Assembly: GCA_028692885.1 (NCBI GenBank)
Contig: JAQUWM010000014.1
Span: forward strand, 1 to 47,148
Reading direction: 5' to 3'
DNA length: 47,148 bases
DNA from: Acetobacterium sp.
Lineage (GTDB): Bacteria > Bacillota > Clostridia > Eubacteriales > Eubacteriaceae
The notes beneath the pieces are model-generated. The model saw only the letters and a list, made by a program, of their open reading frames with translations. It did no database searches and had not been told where the DNA came from. How positions within the stretch are numbered: the stretch's first letter is position 1; each line of letters opens with the position of its first letter. The position numbers and the translations under genes are program-made. Below, in pieces: positions 7,957 to 16,760 of the stretch.

Positions 7957-8970
7957 ATGATCGAATTCAAAAACGTCTTTGTCAGCTTTAAACAGGACAA
8001 GCAAATCTTTGAAGCTGTTAATGATGCTAATTTTAAAATTGAAAAGGGTGAGATCTTCGGCATCGCCGGTTCTAGCGGCGCCGGAAAAAGTACCCTGCTC
8101 CGCACCATCAATTTATTACAAACTGTTTCATCTGGAGAAATATTTGTAGACGGTGAAAATGTTACCCATTATCGGAGAACTCAGTTGCGAATACTGCGCC
8201 GAAATATCGGGATGATTTTTCAGCACTTTAATCTGGCTCGAAATTTAACCGTCTATCAAAATATTGCCTTTGTTTTAAAGGCGGCTGGTAAATCTAAATC
8301 GGAAACCGAAACCCGAGTCAATGAATTACTGGATCTGGTCAATCTATCAGATAAGTCAAATTCCTATCCAGCTAACCTATCGGGTGGCGAAAAACAGCGG
8401 GTTGCGATTGCCCGGGCGCTGGCCAATGATGCCAAGATACTCCTCTGTGATGAGCCGACATCGGCCCTTGATCTGGAAACAACCTCATCTATTTTGAGCT
8501 TACTAAAAGACTTAAATAAAAAATTTGGTATCACCATTGTCATCATCACCCATGAACTCGATGTTATTAAAAGCATTTGTACGCGCTGTGCGGTGATGAA
8601 CAAGGGCTCTGTCGTCGAGATTGGCGATGTGTATGCGGTGTTTACAAAGCCACGGGAAGAATTCACCAGACAGTTATTAAGTCATACCAATCATTTCACT
8701 TTGCCTGAGGAAATTATCAGCAAGATGCAAGGTCCAATCATCCGTCTCACTTTTAAGGGTGACAATGCCAACAACCCGATTCTCTCTTACGCTGCCAACA
8801 CTTTTCAAATTGGTTTTAATATTTTATTGGGAAAGATCGAATACATCAACAGTTTACCCCTCGGGATACTCTATGTTGAACTCATTGGTGAAGTGGATAT
8901 CATAAAACTGGCAATCGAATATCTTGCCGCAAATACTGCCGATTTGGAGGTTATCAATCATGGACTTTGA
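7957..8970 (+). CDS. metN: MetN, methionine-type ABC importer ATPase
   Basis: A 337-residue ABC ATPase with Walker A GSSGAGKST (38-46), Q-loop FQHFN, signature LSGGEKQR and Walker B ILLCDEP. A C-terminal region of about 80 residues (about 258-337) corresponds to the NIL domain that lets methionine inhibit the transporter in other MetN proteins. It pairs with MetI, whose start overlaps its end by 11 bases, and with MetQ upstream. Confidence 0.93.
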   Translation: MIEFKNVFVSFKQDKQIFEAVNDANFKIEKGEIFGIAGSSGAGKSTLLRTINLLQTVSSGEIFVDGENVTHYRRTQLRILRRNIGMIFQHFNLARNLTVYQNIAFVLKAAGKSKSETETRVNELLDLVNLSDKSNSYPANLSGGEKQRVAIARALANDAKILLCDEPTSALDLETTSSILSLLKDLNKKFGITIVIITHELDVIKSICTRCAVMNKGSVVEIGDVYAVFTKPREEFTRQLLSHTNHFTLPEEIISKMQGPIIRLTFKGDNANNPILSYAANTFQIGFNILLGKIEYINSLPLGILYVELIGEVDIIKLAIEYLAANTADLEVINHGL

Positions 8971-9619
8971 TTTAAAAGCAGCACTGCTTCTGACCTTTGG
9001 TCAAACCATGCAAATGGTCATTTCGTCACTTTTAGCCGCAATCATCATTGGCGGCAGTATTGGCCTGCTATTGTTTTTAACATCGAATACTCTTTTTCTC
9101 AAAAATCGGATCATCAATCAAATTGTCGGTGTTATCATTAACATCACGCGTTCAATTCCCTTTCTGATCTTACTTGTTTTGATAATTCCCGTTTCAAAAG
9201 CGATCGTGCATACATCCATCGGTCCCAGTGCCGTGGTGATTCCTCTGGCAGTAGCAGCGATCGCCTTTTTCGGCCGACTTTCGGAAGCGTCTTTTTCAGA
9301 TGTTGATAATGGTGTTCTGGAGGCCGCCATTGCTTCTGGAGCTAGCAAATTGTCGATTGTACTAAAGATTCTGCTGCCAGAAGCCTTGCCGTCGCTGATT
9401 AAAAACATCACGGTGACCGCGGTGTCATTAATCGGTTTTTCGGCCATGGCTGGAACTGTTGGCGGCGGCGGAATTGGCGATCTGGCCATTCGCTACGGCT
9501 ATCAGCGCTATGAACCAGAAGTGATGTTCATCTGTGTGATCGTTCTAGTGCTGCTGGTACAAATCTTTCAGATAATCGGCGATTCATCTGCAAAAAAACT
9601 GGATAAATCCAGTAAATAA
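8960..9619 (+). CDS. metI: MetI, methionine-type ABC importer permease
   Basis: A 219-residue membrane protein with about five transmembrane helices and the permease EAA-type loop (LEAAIASGASKLSIVLKILL). The start ATG at 8960 (MDFDLKAA) follows GGAGG by nine bases and lies inside the end of metN, which implies coupled translation. It completes the MetQNI importer. The next genes encode a 2-oxoacid oxidoreductase in the same direction after a gap of only 24 bases. Confidence 0.93.
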   Translation: MDFDLKAALLLTFGQTMQMVISSLLAAIIIGGSIGLLLFLTSNTLFLKNRIINQIVGVIINITRSIPFLILLVLIIPVSKAIVHTSIGPSAVVIPLAVAAIAFFGRLSEASFSDVDNGVLEAAIASGASKLSIVLKILLPEALPSLIKNITVTAVSLIGFSAMAGTVGGGGIGDLAIRYGYQRYEPEVMFICVIVLVLLVQIFQIIGDSSAKKLDKSSK

Positions 9620-9643
9620 TAACATAAGAATCGAGGAATAATT

Positions 9644-10177
9644 ATGATTGAAATACGATGGCATGGACGAGGCGGACAAGGTGCTTTCACCGCTGCAAAA
9701 ATTCTGGGAGCCGCTTCATTAATCGATAATAAATTTTCGTTGGCTTTTCCTTCCTTTGGTCCTGAACGCCGAGGGGCGCCAATACAAGCCTTTAATAAAA
9801 TTGATACTAAAGTAATTATTGATCGGAGCGAAATAAAAAGCTGTGATTATATAATTTTTCTGGATGACAGTTTATTTTCCTCCGACTATTTAAAGGATCT
9901 TAAAGACGATGGCCTCGCCCTCATTAATACCGCAACCCCAGAAAAATTCAGTGATTTCTCGCAGATCCAGTCAATTGATGCAAATCAGATTGCCCTCAAA
10001 ATCATCAAGAAACCGATCAGTAATACAGCGATGCTCGGTGCCTTAGCGAGTATATCAGACGATGTTTCGCTATCATCATTGCAGCAAGCCAGTGATTTGT
10101 ATTTATCAACTGCCCTTGCGGCCAAAAATAAATTGATTCTAAAAGAATCCTTTGAGCATTTTAAGGAGGTTCGCTGA
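9644..10177 (+). CDS. 2-oxoacid:ferredoxin oxidoreductase, gamma subunit
   Basis: A 177-residue subunit with the family signature WHGRGGQGAFTAAKILG (6-22) and FGPERRGAP (43-51). In the four-subunit pyruvate/ketoisovalerate class it helps form the CoA-binding region. It opens the gamma-delta-alpha-beta set that follows. The enzyme converts a 2-oxoacid and CoA to acyl-CoA and CO2, reducing ferredoxin. Its place behind metQNI and before an acyl-CoA ligase and aminotransferase suggests an amino-acid-derived 2-oxoacid. Confidence 0.92.
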   Translation: MIEIRWHGRGGQGAFTAAKILGAASLIDNKFSLAFPSFGPERRGAPIQAFNKIDTKVIIDRSEIKSCDYIIFLDDSLFSSDYLKDLKDDGLALINTATPEKFSDFSQIQSIDANQIALKIIKKPISNTAMLGALASISDDVSLSSLQQASDLYLSTALAAKNKLILKESFEHFKEVR

Positions 10178-10178
10178 G

Positions 10179-10469
10179 ATGAGCAAACCCTATTTGAGAC
10201 CCTATCAGAAACCTCAAAAATTGTCGGATTACCCCTTAGGCACTGCCAGTGAAGCCGGCTATCTAGTCACCAAAAATTGCGGCTGGCGAAACGAACGGCC
10301 GATTATAATGGATGAATGCATAAACTGCCTGCAATGTTATCTCTACTGTCCCGACGGCGTCATTTTTAAAACGAAAAGTGGTTTGGATATTGACTATGAC
10401 TTTTGCAAAGGCTGTGGAATCTGTGAAAAAATATGTCCCAAACAAGCTATTAAAATGGAGGTGGAATAA
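10179..10469 (+). CDS. 2-oxoacid:ferredoxin oxidoreductase, delta subunit
   Basis: A 96-residue ferredoxin-like subunit with two 4Fe-4S motifs, CINCLQCYLYCP (about 47-58) and CKGCGICEKICP (about 75-86). It carries electrons from the thiamine centre to ferredoxin. The ATG at 10179 follows AAGGAGG, which lies in the end of the gamma gene; the start overlaps nothing and is one base after that stop. The next gene starts one base after its stop. Confidence 0.93.
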   Translation: MSKPYLRPYQKPQKLSDYPLGTASEAGYLVTKNCGWRNERPIIMDECINCLQCYLYCPDGVIFKTKSGLDIDYDFCKGCGICEKICPKQAIKMEVE

Positions 10470-10470
10470 C

Positions 10471-11640
10471 ATGACTAAAGCATTTTTATCGGGCAATGAA
10501 GCCTTTGCCGAAGGGGTTAGGCTGGCCCGGCCGCAGGTTATTTCGATTTACCCCATCACTCCCCAGACAACGGTCGTTGAAAGACTTTCGGAAATGGTTG
10601 AAAACAGCAGTTTAAAAAGCGAACTGATCCATGTTGAATCGGAACACTCGGCGTTATCATGTGCCATTGGTGCCAGTGCCATGGGTGCCCGCACCTTTAC
10701 GGCAACCTCTTCCCAGGGTCTGTTATATATGGCCGAATGTCTGCACTATGCCAGCGGCGGTCGATTTCCCATTGTTATGATGAACGCCAACCGCTCCACC
10801 GCCTTGCCGTGGAATATTTATGGCGACCAGCGGGATTCGCTTTCGCAACTTGACTGCGGCTGGATCCAGGTGTATGTCGAAGATGCCCAGGAAAGCCTGG
10901 ACATGGCACTGCAAGGCTACCATATTGCTGAAAGCCCGCTGGTTTCAACCCCGGTGATGGTCAATCTGGATGGGTTTGTCCTTACCCATACCTACGAAAC
11001 CGTGGAAATACCAAATCAGACAGATGCTGATCGATTTTTACCGCCCTTCCAAACTAAAAACAAGATGAGCTTGGATAACCCAAAAAACCTGGCTTTTAGC
11101 GTTGGTCCGGACAATAATATGGAATTTAAATACCTTCAACACAAGGCAATGCTGGACAGCAAACGAATTATCGAAGAAACTGACAAAAAATTCGCCGAAA
11201 TTTTTGGCCGCGGTTATGGCGGCCTGACCCAAGGATACCGTCTCGAAGATGCGGATTATATCTTAATTACACTTGGTAGCATCACCGGTCTTTGCCGGGA
11301 AGTCGTTGATGAACTGCGACAAAACGGTGAAATGGTCGGCCTGCTGAAGATTCGTTTTTTAAGGCCCTTTCCCGATGAAGACCTGGCTGCGGCACTGGGA
11401 TCAGTAAAAGCCATTGGGGTGCTGGAAAAAGATATTTCCTTTGGGTATGAAGGCACCGTCTATACTAATGTAAACTCGGTTATTGCAAAGAACGGTTTGC
11501 GCCTGGAAACATATAATTTTATTGCCGGCCTCGGCGGGCGTGATATCAGCCGGGAAAACATCAGAGCAATGTTTCGCCATCTTCAAACCGGTGGCCAACA
11601 TGTTAATTTTATCGGACTGGGGGTGAGCATTGATGAGTAA
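10471..11640 (+). CDS. 2-oxoacid:ferredoxin oxidoreductase, alpha subunit
   Basis: A 389-residue PorA/VorB-type subunit. The N-terminal pyrimidine-binding region includes GNEAFAEGVRLARPQVISIYP and ITPQTT, followed by the helical HVESEHSALSCAIGASAMGA segment and a C-terminal transketolase-type domain. The ATG at 10471 follows GGAGGTGG. It ends 8 bases inside the beta gene. Substrate cannot be read from the sequence; the context favours a methionine- or aromatic-amino-acid-derived 2-oxoacid over pyruvate. Confidence 0.92.
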   Translation: MTKAFLSGNEAFAEGVRLARPQVISIYPITPQTTVVERLSEMVENSSLKSELIHVESEHSALSCAIGASAMGARTFTATSSQGLLYMAECLHYASGGRFPIVMMNANRSTALPWNIYGDQRDSLSQLDCGWIQVYVEDAQESLDMALQGYHIAESPLVSTPVMVNLDGFVLTHTYETVEIPNQTDADRFLPPFQTKNKMSLDNPKNLAFSVGPDNNMEFKYLQHKAMLDSKRIIEETDKKFAEIFGRGYGGLTQGYRLEDADYILITLGSITGLCREVVDELRQNGEMVGLLKIRFLRPFPDEDLAAALGSVKAIGVLEKDISFGYEGTVYTNVNSVIAKNGLRLETYNFIAGLGGRDISRENIRAMFRHLQTGGQHVNFIGLGVSIDE

Positions 11641-12544
11641 ACAAATAACTGCAAAAACGATCACGGACAGTGAATTTTTTTATGGCCATAAGGCCTGCGC
11701 CGGTTGCGGCGGCAGTCTGGCCGTGCGAATCGCCCTTAAAGTTCTGGGTGAGGGGGCGATCTCGGTACTCCCAGCCGGGTGTATGTCGGCCGTTGGGTTT
11801 AATTATCCGCATTTATGTTTTAGCAATAATTCGATTATTTCCACCTTTGCCGGAACCGCTTCGATGCTGACTGGCGTGGAGGCCGGCGCCCGGGCGGTTG
11901 GGATCAAGAATTTCAAAGCGGTAGGGTTGGCCGGCGATGGCGGTACCGCTGATATCGGTATTCAGGCTTTATCCGGGGCCATTGATCGCAACGATGATAT
12001 TCTCTATATCTGCTACGATAACGAAGCCTACATGAATACCGGCATCCAAAAGAGCGGTTTAACGCCTTTTGGTGCCAAGACCACCACGACCCCAAGCGGT
12101 GAAAATATTCACGGAAATATCCGACCCAAGAAAAATCTTTTTGAGATTGTGGCTGCCCATAATATTCCCTATGCCGCCACCGCCAGCATTGGCGATCTGA
12201 AAGATTTTATGAACAAGATCGAAAAGGCTTCAAAAATAAAGGGCACAACCTACATCCATGTTGTCGCCCCCTGCCCCATCGGTTGGGGCATCCCCGTCAA
12301 TGAGACCATTGAAATCTCACGAAAAATGATAGATTGTGGTTTGTGGTACCTAGCTGAATATGAAAATGGACAGTTTAAGTTAAATAGAACCCCCAGAAAA
12401 TTTTCATCGATTAAAGATTATCTACTTTCCCAGGGTCGCTTTAAACATTTAGAAGACGCAGATATAAAAATACTGGCCGCACAACGTGATGCTAAATGGA
12501 CCACAATTCGAAAAAATTGGAACACCACCGAGGAGGAATTATGA
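11633..12544 (+). CDS. 2-oxoacid:ferredoxin oxidoreductase, beta subunit
   Basis: A 303-residue thiamine-diphosphate subunit. It shows HKACAGCGGSLA (about 18-29) and the thiamine/Mg motif GDGGTADIG followed by YDNEAYMNTG, as in PorB/VorA. ATG at 11633 overlaps the alpha stop, and its own stop TGA overlaps the start of the ligase gene (ATGA), so the six catabolic genes are tightly coupled. It performs decarboxylation of the 2-oxoacid. Confidence 0.92.
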   Translation: MSKQITAKTITDSEFFYGHKACAGCGGSLAVRIALKVLGEGAISVLPAGCMSAVGFNYPHLCFSNNSIISTFAGTASMLTGVEAGARAVGIKNFKAVGLAGDGGTADIGIQALSGAIDRNDDILYICYDNEAYMNTGIQKSGLTPFGAKTTTTPSGENIHGNIRPKKNLFEIVAAHNIPYAATASIGDLKDFMNKIEKASKIKGTTYIHVVAPCPIGWGIPVNETIEISRKMIDCGLWYLAEYENGQFKLNRTPRKFSSIKDYLLSQGRFKHLEDADIKILAAQRDAKWTTIRKNWNTTEEEL

Positions 12545-13869
12545 GCGAGAAAAAATATTGGGACGAAAAAATCGAGACCCTGCAACGAGTACAATTAGAA
12601 GAATTACAGCGTCGCGAATTAAAGGAAATGCTGACCTTTGCCTACAATAATTCTGCTTATTACAAAGAAGCCTTTGATGCGGCCAGACTGAGCCCTGATG
12701 ATTTTAAGCATCTCGAAGATATTCAAAAATTCCCGTTTACCAATAAGGCTACCCAACGCGAACGGCAGACTAAAGGCGGTCTTTTAGGTGACATGATTGC
12801 GGTCAGTGAAGATGATGTGGTTTTTGTGTCAGCTTCCAGTGGTTCAACCGGGGTACCAACACTCAGCCCCTTTACCAAACAGGATTTTGACGAATGGCAG
12901 GATGTTGAGAGCCGCTTGTTTTATGGTGCCGGGATGCGTAAACATGATCGTTATGTTCATGCCCTGAACTTTTCATTATTTGTCGGCGGACCGGATGTCA
13001 TTGGGGCCCAGAATTTGGGGGCTCTTTGTATCTGGGCCGGAACCGTCCCATCAGAACGGCTGCTTTTTATTTTAAAAGAATTCCAACCGACAATCATCTG
13101 GACAACTCCCTCTTATGCCTTGTATCTTGGCGAAACAGCGCTGAAAATGGGGATTGATCCGGCTAAGGATCTGGCCATTCGCACCATTATTGTAGCCGGC
13201 GAACCAGGCGGATCGATCGCAACCACCCGGGAGACTATTGAAAAAGTCTGGGGTGCACAGCTGTATGACTTTTTTGGATTATCAGACATCTTTGGAGCCT
13301 GTGCCGGCATGTGCGAAGCCAAAGATGGCCTCCACATTGCTGAAGATCATATCTTAGTTGAGGTTCTGGATGTAAAAACCGGCGAGCCGGTAGTCGACGG
13401 TGAACGGGGTGAGCTTGTTTACACCACCCTGCGTAAAAAAGCCAGACCGCTGATCCGTTTCAGAACGGGTGATATAGGCTCTGTTAACCGAGAACCATGT
13501 AGCTGTGGCAGAACCCACGCCCGGATTAAGATTCATGGTCGCGTGGATGATATGTTTATTGTCTCTGGGGTAAATATCTTCCCCAGTGATATCGAGTTTG
13601 TTATTAGAGGAACAGCAGGAATAACTGGCGAATACCTGATTCGTTTATACGAGCAGAATCACTCGGTTAAATATCGGCTTGAAATCGAAAAATCTAATGA
13701 TAACGACGAACCGGACGAAATCTTAAAAGAGCGGGTTGCCGCATCGCTAAAAACCCGTTTAGGGGTAAAACCCGGTGATGTCACGATCTTAAACGATGGC
13801 GATCTGGAGAGGGCTACTCATAAAGCGAAACGCTTAATCGATGAGCGAACCTTAATCTATGAAATTTAA
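12541..13869 (+). CDS. Phenylacetate-CoA ligase family enzyme
   Basis: A 442-residue adenylate-forming enzyme of the PaaK type: ATP loop SASSGSTGVPT (about 96-106), FFGLSDIFGACAG near the middle, RFRTGDIG and a C-terminal region with VDDMFIVSGVNIFPSDIE. It links an acid, ATP and CoA to acyl-CoA, AMP and PPi. Following the oxidoreductase, it could run in reverse to conserve energy from the acyl-CoA, or activate an imported acid. The start overlaps the previous stop by four bases after GGAGGAATT. Specific acid unknown; 3-methylthiopropionate or an arylacetate are the obvious candidates. Confidence 0.87.
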   Translation: MSEKKYWDEKIETLQRVQLEELQRRELKEMLTFAYNNSAYYKEAFDAARLSPDDFKHLEDIQKFPFTNKATQRERQTKGGLLGDMIAVSEDDVVFVSASSGSTGVPTLSPFTKQDFDEWQDVESRLFYGAGMRKHDRYVHALNFSLFVGGPDVIGAQNLGALCIWAGTVPSERLLFILKEFQPTIIWTTPSYALYLGETALKMGIDPAKDLAIRTIIVAGEPGGSIATTRETIEKVWGAQLYDFFGLSDIFGACAGMCEAKDGLHIAEDHILVEVLDVKTGEPVVDGERGELVYTTLRKKARPLIRFRTGDIGSVNREPCSCGRTHARIKIHGRVDDMFIVSGVNIFPSDIEFVIRGTAGITGEYLIRLYEQNHSVKYRLEIEKSNDNDEPDEILKERVAASLKTRLGVKPGDVTILNDGDLERATHKAKRLIDERTLIYEI

Positions 13870-13881
13870 AGAAGGTGTATT

Positions 13882-15054
13882 ATGAAACCATTAAGTAACC
13901 GAACCGCTGACTTTACCGATTCGGTGATCCGACGGATGACCCGTATTTCCAATTCGTATAATGCGGTTAACCTATCCCAGGGATTTCCAGACTTTGATCC
14001 ACCGAAACCAATCCTTGAAGCCCTGGAAAAAGCCGCCCATCAGGGTCCTCATCAATATTCGATTACCTGCGGAGCGCAAAATTTCCGGGAGGCACTGGCG
14101 CAAAAACAATCCCGCTTAATGGGCCGATCAATTAATCCGGAAACCGAAATTGTGGTGACCTGTGGGAGCACTGAGGCGATGATGGCTGCGATGATGACCG
14201 TCGCTAATCCCGGTGATAAGGCCATCGTTTTCTCACCTTTCTATGAGAACTATGGAGCAGATACCATTTTATCCGGTGCTATTCCGATTTATGTGCCCCT
14301 TCATCCCCCAGAGTTTAACTTTAATACAGATGAATTGGAGGCAGCCTTTAAACAAGATCCCAAAGCACTGATTCTGTGTAACCCTTCCAACCCCACCGGT
14401 AAAGTTTTTAACCGCGAAGAGCTGACGATTATTGCTGATTTGGCTAAAAAATACGATACCTATGTGATCACCGATGAAGTTTATGAACATATTGTTTATC
14501 AGCCCCATGAACACATTTATCTGGCCTCTTTGCCTGGTATGTTTGAACGCACCATTTCCTGTAGTTCTTTATCAAAGACCTATTCCATCACCGGCTGGCG
14601 GTTAGGCTATATCATCGCACCGGAGCATATCATCGATGTGGCTAAAAAGGTTCATGATTTCTTAACCGTTGGTGCGGCGGCACCGCTCCAGGAAGCCGCC
14701 ACCGTTGGTCTGCAATTTGGTGATGGCTACTACACTGACCTGCAAAAGAAATACACCAAAAAAAGAACTCTGTTTTTATCTGGCTTAGATGACATTGGGC
14801 TCACCTATAGTACCCCCCAAGGTGCCTATTACGTGATGATTGATATTTCAAGATACAAATCCGATGACGATCTGACCTTCTGTACTTGGCTGGCTGAGCA
14901 TGTCGGGGTTGGTGCGGTTCCCGGATCAACTTTTTTTAGAGAAAACGTCAACCATTTTATTCGCCTTCATTTTGCCAAAAAAGAAGATACGCTTAATGAG
15001 GCTTTGAATCGACTATCTGAATTAAATAAGAAATGGGAAACCTCCGCTTATTAA
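13882..15054 (+). CDS. Class I PLP aminotransferase, methionine/aromatic type
   Basis: A 390-residue fold-type I aminotransferase. NLSQGFPDFDPP (about 31-42) is the pattern of the group that includes YbdL, a methionine-preferring aminotransferase, and kynurenine aminotransferases; NPSNPTGKV and the PLP lysine in SSLSKTYSITGWRLG are present. It would make the 2-oxoacid fed to the oxidoreductase encoded upstream. It is the last gene of the metQ operon, 12 bases after the ligase, and a strong terminator follows. Methionine as substrate is inferred from family and operon. Confidence 0.87.
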   Translation: MKPLSNRTADFTDSVIRRMTRISNSYNAVNLSQGFPDFDPPKPILEALEKAAHQGPHQYSITCGAQNFREALAQKQSRLMGRSINPETEIVVTCGSTEAMMAAMMTVANPGDKAIVFSPFYENYGADTILSGAIPIYVPLHPPEFNFNTDELEAAFKQDPKALILCNPSNPTGKVFNREELTIIADLAKKYDTYVITDEVYEHIVYQPHEHIYLASLPGMFERTISCSSLSKTYSITGWRLGYIIAPEHIIDVAKKVHDFLTVGAAAPLQEAATVGLQFGDGYYTDLQKKYTKKRTLFLSGLDDIGLTYSTPQGAYYVMIDISRYKSDDDLTFCTWLAEHVGVGAVPGSTFFRENVNHFIRLHFAKKEDTLNEALNRLSELNKKWETSAY

Positions 15055-15057
15055 ATC

Positions 15058-15102
15058 AATTGGAGCCTCTGGTTTTAAAAAACCTGAGGCTCCAATTTTG
15101 TC
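15058..15102. terminator. Bidirectional terminator
   Basis: AATTGGAGCCTC (15058-15069) pairs with GAGGCTCCAATT (15086-15097) and an inner GGTTTT/AAAACC pairing, followed by TTTTG. It lies between the converging aminotransferase and CC-motif genes. Confidence 0.85.
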
Positions 15103-15108
15103 TTCTTT

Positions 15109-15438
15109 TTAATCTTCAAAATATTGTTGTTTCACATCAAGACCTTCAACATAAATCATTTCTCCGCCAAATGTTTCTTTTAACTTGAAATGAAGAATCG
15201 GTTCGATTACCTTTGTTTTTTTGCTGATATTTAGTTTTATATCAGCTTCCTCATACATATCATACAAGTCCGGCTGATCCGGTTTTGCTAATTCAATCTC
15301 TGAAACATCAAAGAATGGGCAGCATCCGCCGCCAGTCAGCACAATATCGAGCTTTAATTCCTTTTTATCCATTTTCTTCATAAACTCTATTACTTCATTA
15401 TCAACACTAACTGTATACTCAGTATTCATATCAGTCAC
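15109..15438 (-). CDS. HesB-like CC-motif (CC/Se family) protein, copy 1
   Basis: A 109-residue protein with a GGGCCP motif (37-42) in a HesB-like fold; related proteins are known in which one Cys of the pair is replaced by selenocysteine. A paralogue with the same motif and the shared LHFKLK segment lies at 46708-47022. Role unknown; a link to sulfur or selenium handling is plausible from the context. I chose GTG at 15438, which stands 5 bases after AAGGAG; the in-frame ATG three codons later is too far from that box. Its promoter carries no copy of the shared operator that I can see. Confidence 0.8.
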   Translation of the reverse strand: MTDMNTEYTVSVDNEVIEFMKKMDKKELKLDIVLTGGGCCPFFDVSEIELAKPDQPDLYDMYEEADIKLNISKKTKVIEPILHFKLKETFGGEMIYVEGLDVKQQYFED

Positions 15439-15581
15439 CCTATCTCCTTAAATATATTTATTACTTTATATACCCCCTATTAAGTTATAGAAAACATTTA
15501 TTTTGATAATTGGGTGGATTCTTCGAAAAAAATAATTTTAGGGTCCATTTACATTTAACCCCTGTCAACTGATGACCCTGT

Positions 15582-16760
15582 TTAATCCTGATTAAGGATC
15601 GCCCGTTCTAACTGCGTCAATGCTTGCTCCAGTATCAATCTTGGGGCGGCAATATTAATTCGTTGAAAACCTTCCCCACCAGCACCAAACATGGTTCCGG
15701 CATCCAGCCATAGTCCGGCTCTGTTAATGATCAAGTCTTCTAACGCTTCCTCATATAATCCCAATTCGCTAAAATCCAACCAAATCAGATAGGTTCCTTC
15801 CGGCTCGATGAGCTTAACCTGGGGGAGATGTTCGTTTAAGAAGCCTCTGATGAAATTCAGATTTTCACCGAGATAGATTTTTAATTCTTCCAGCCATTTT
15901 CGGCCTTTTGAATAGGCCGCCATGCAGGCGACAATGCCCATAATATTGATCTCATTATAGCCACCTTTTCGCATTTCTTTTCTAAAGTTTGTTCTGATCT
16001 CGCGGTTTTCGATAAAAATATTAGAAACCTGAAGCCCAGCCAGGTTAAAAGTTTTGCTGGGCGCAGTGCAGGTAATGGTGATGCTCAAAAATTCTGGTTT
16101 CAAATCTGAAAATACCAGATGTTTATGTCCCGGATAGATAAAATCCTGATGAATCTCATCAGATATGACCAATACCCCATATTTGAGGCAAATATCGCCT
16201 AAGTGAACCAACTCGTCTCGTGTCCAAACCCGGCCAACCGGGTTATGAGGATTGCAGAGAATGAAGATTTTGACCTTGTTATCAATAATTTTATTTTCGA
16301 AATCATCAAAATCAATAAAATACCGACCATTTTCGTAAACAAGCTGATTCACCACCAGCTTGCGATCGTTAATGGTGATGGTATCAGCAAAGGGATAGTA
16401 GACGGGCTGTTGAATAATAACACTATCTCCTTCTTGCGTCAGGCCACGTATTGCTGTGGCAATGGCATAAACTACCCCTGGCGTCGTGACCAGCCATTCC
16501 GGTTGGATATTCCAGGCAAACCGGGTTTTAAACCAATCCTTGAGCGTAAAAAAATAATCCTGTCCACCTTCAGAATAACCAAAAATACCATGCTTGCTTT
16601 TTTCCACCAGGGCATCCACCACCGGTGCCGGGGTTTTAAAATCCATATCAGCAACCCAGAGTGGCAGCAATCCCTCTGGCTTTCCCCGTCGATGGGCAAA
16701 GTCATATTTGATTGAATTCGTGTTATCCCGCTCAACGATCTCATTAAAATTGTATTTCAA
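15582..16760 (-). CDS. patB: PatB/MalY-type cystathionine beta-lyase
   Basis: A 392-residue PLP C-S lyase of the MalY/PatB group (WVADMDFKTPAPVV, 35-48; NPHNPVGRVW; PSKTFNLAGLQ with the PLP lysine). It splits cystathionine to homocysteine, pyruvate and ammonia, and may also desulfurate cysteine. The start is TTG at 16760, 8 bases after AGGGGG, overlapping the stop of the upstream gene as TTGA. With the cystathionine synthase-like gene it makes a two-gene forward transsulfuration unit under the shared operator. Confidence 0.9.
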   Translation of the reverse strand: MKYNFNEIVERDNTNSIKYDFAHRRGKPEGLLPLWVADMDFKTPAPVVDALVEKSKHGIFGYSEGGQDYFFTLKDWFKTRFAWNIQPEWLVTTPGVVYAIATAIRGLTQEGDSVIIQQPVYYPFADTITINDRKLVVNQLVYENGRYFIDFDDFENKIIDNKVKIFILCNPHNPVGRVWTRDELVHLGDICLKYGVLVISDEIHQDFIYPGHKHLVFSDLKPEFLSITITCTAPSKTFNLAGLQVSNIFIENREIRTNFRKEMRKGGYNEINIMGIVACMAAYSKGRKWLEELKIYLGENLNFIRGFLNEHLPQVKLIEPEGTYLIWLDFSELGLYEEALEDLIINRAGLWLDAGTMFGAGGEGFQRINIAAPRLILEQALTQLERAILNQD

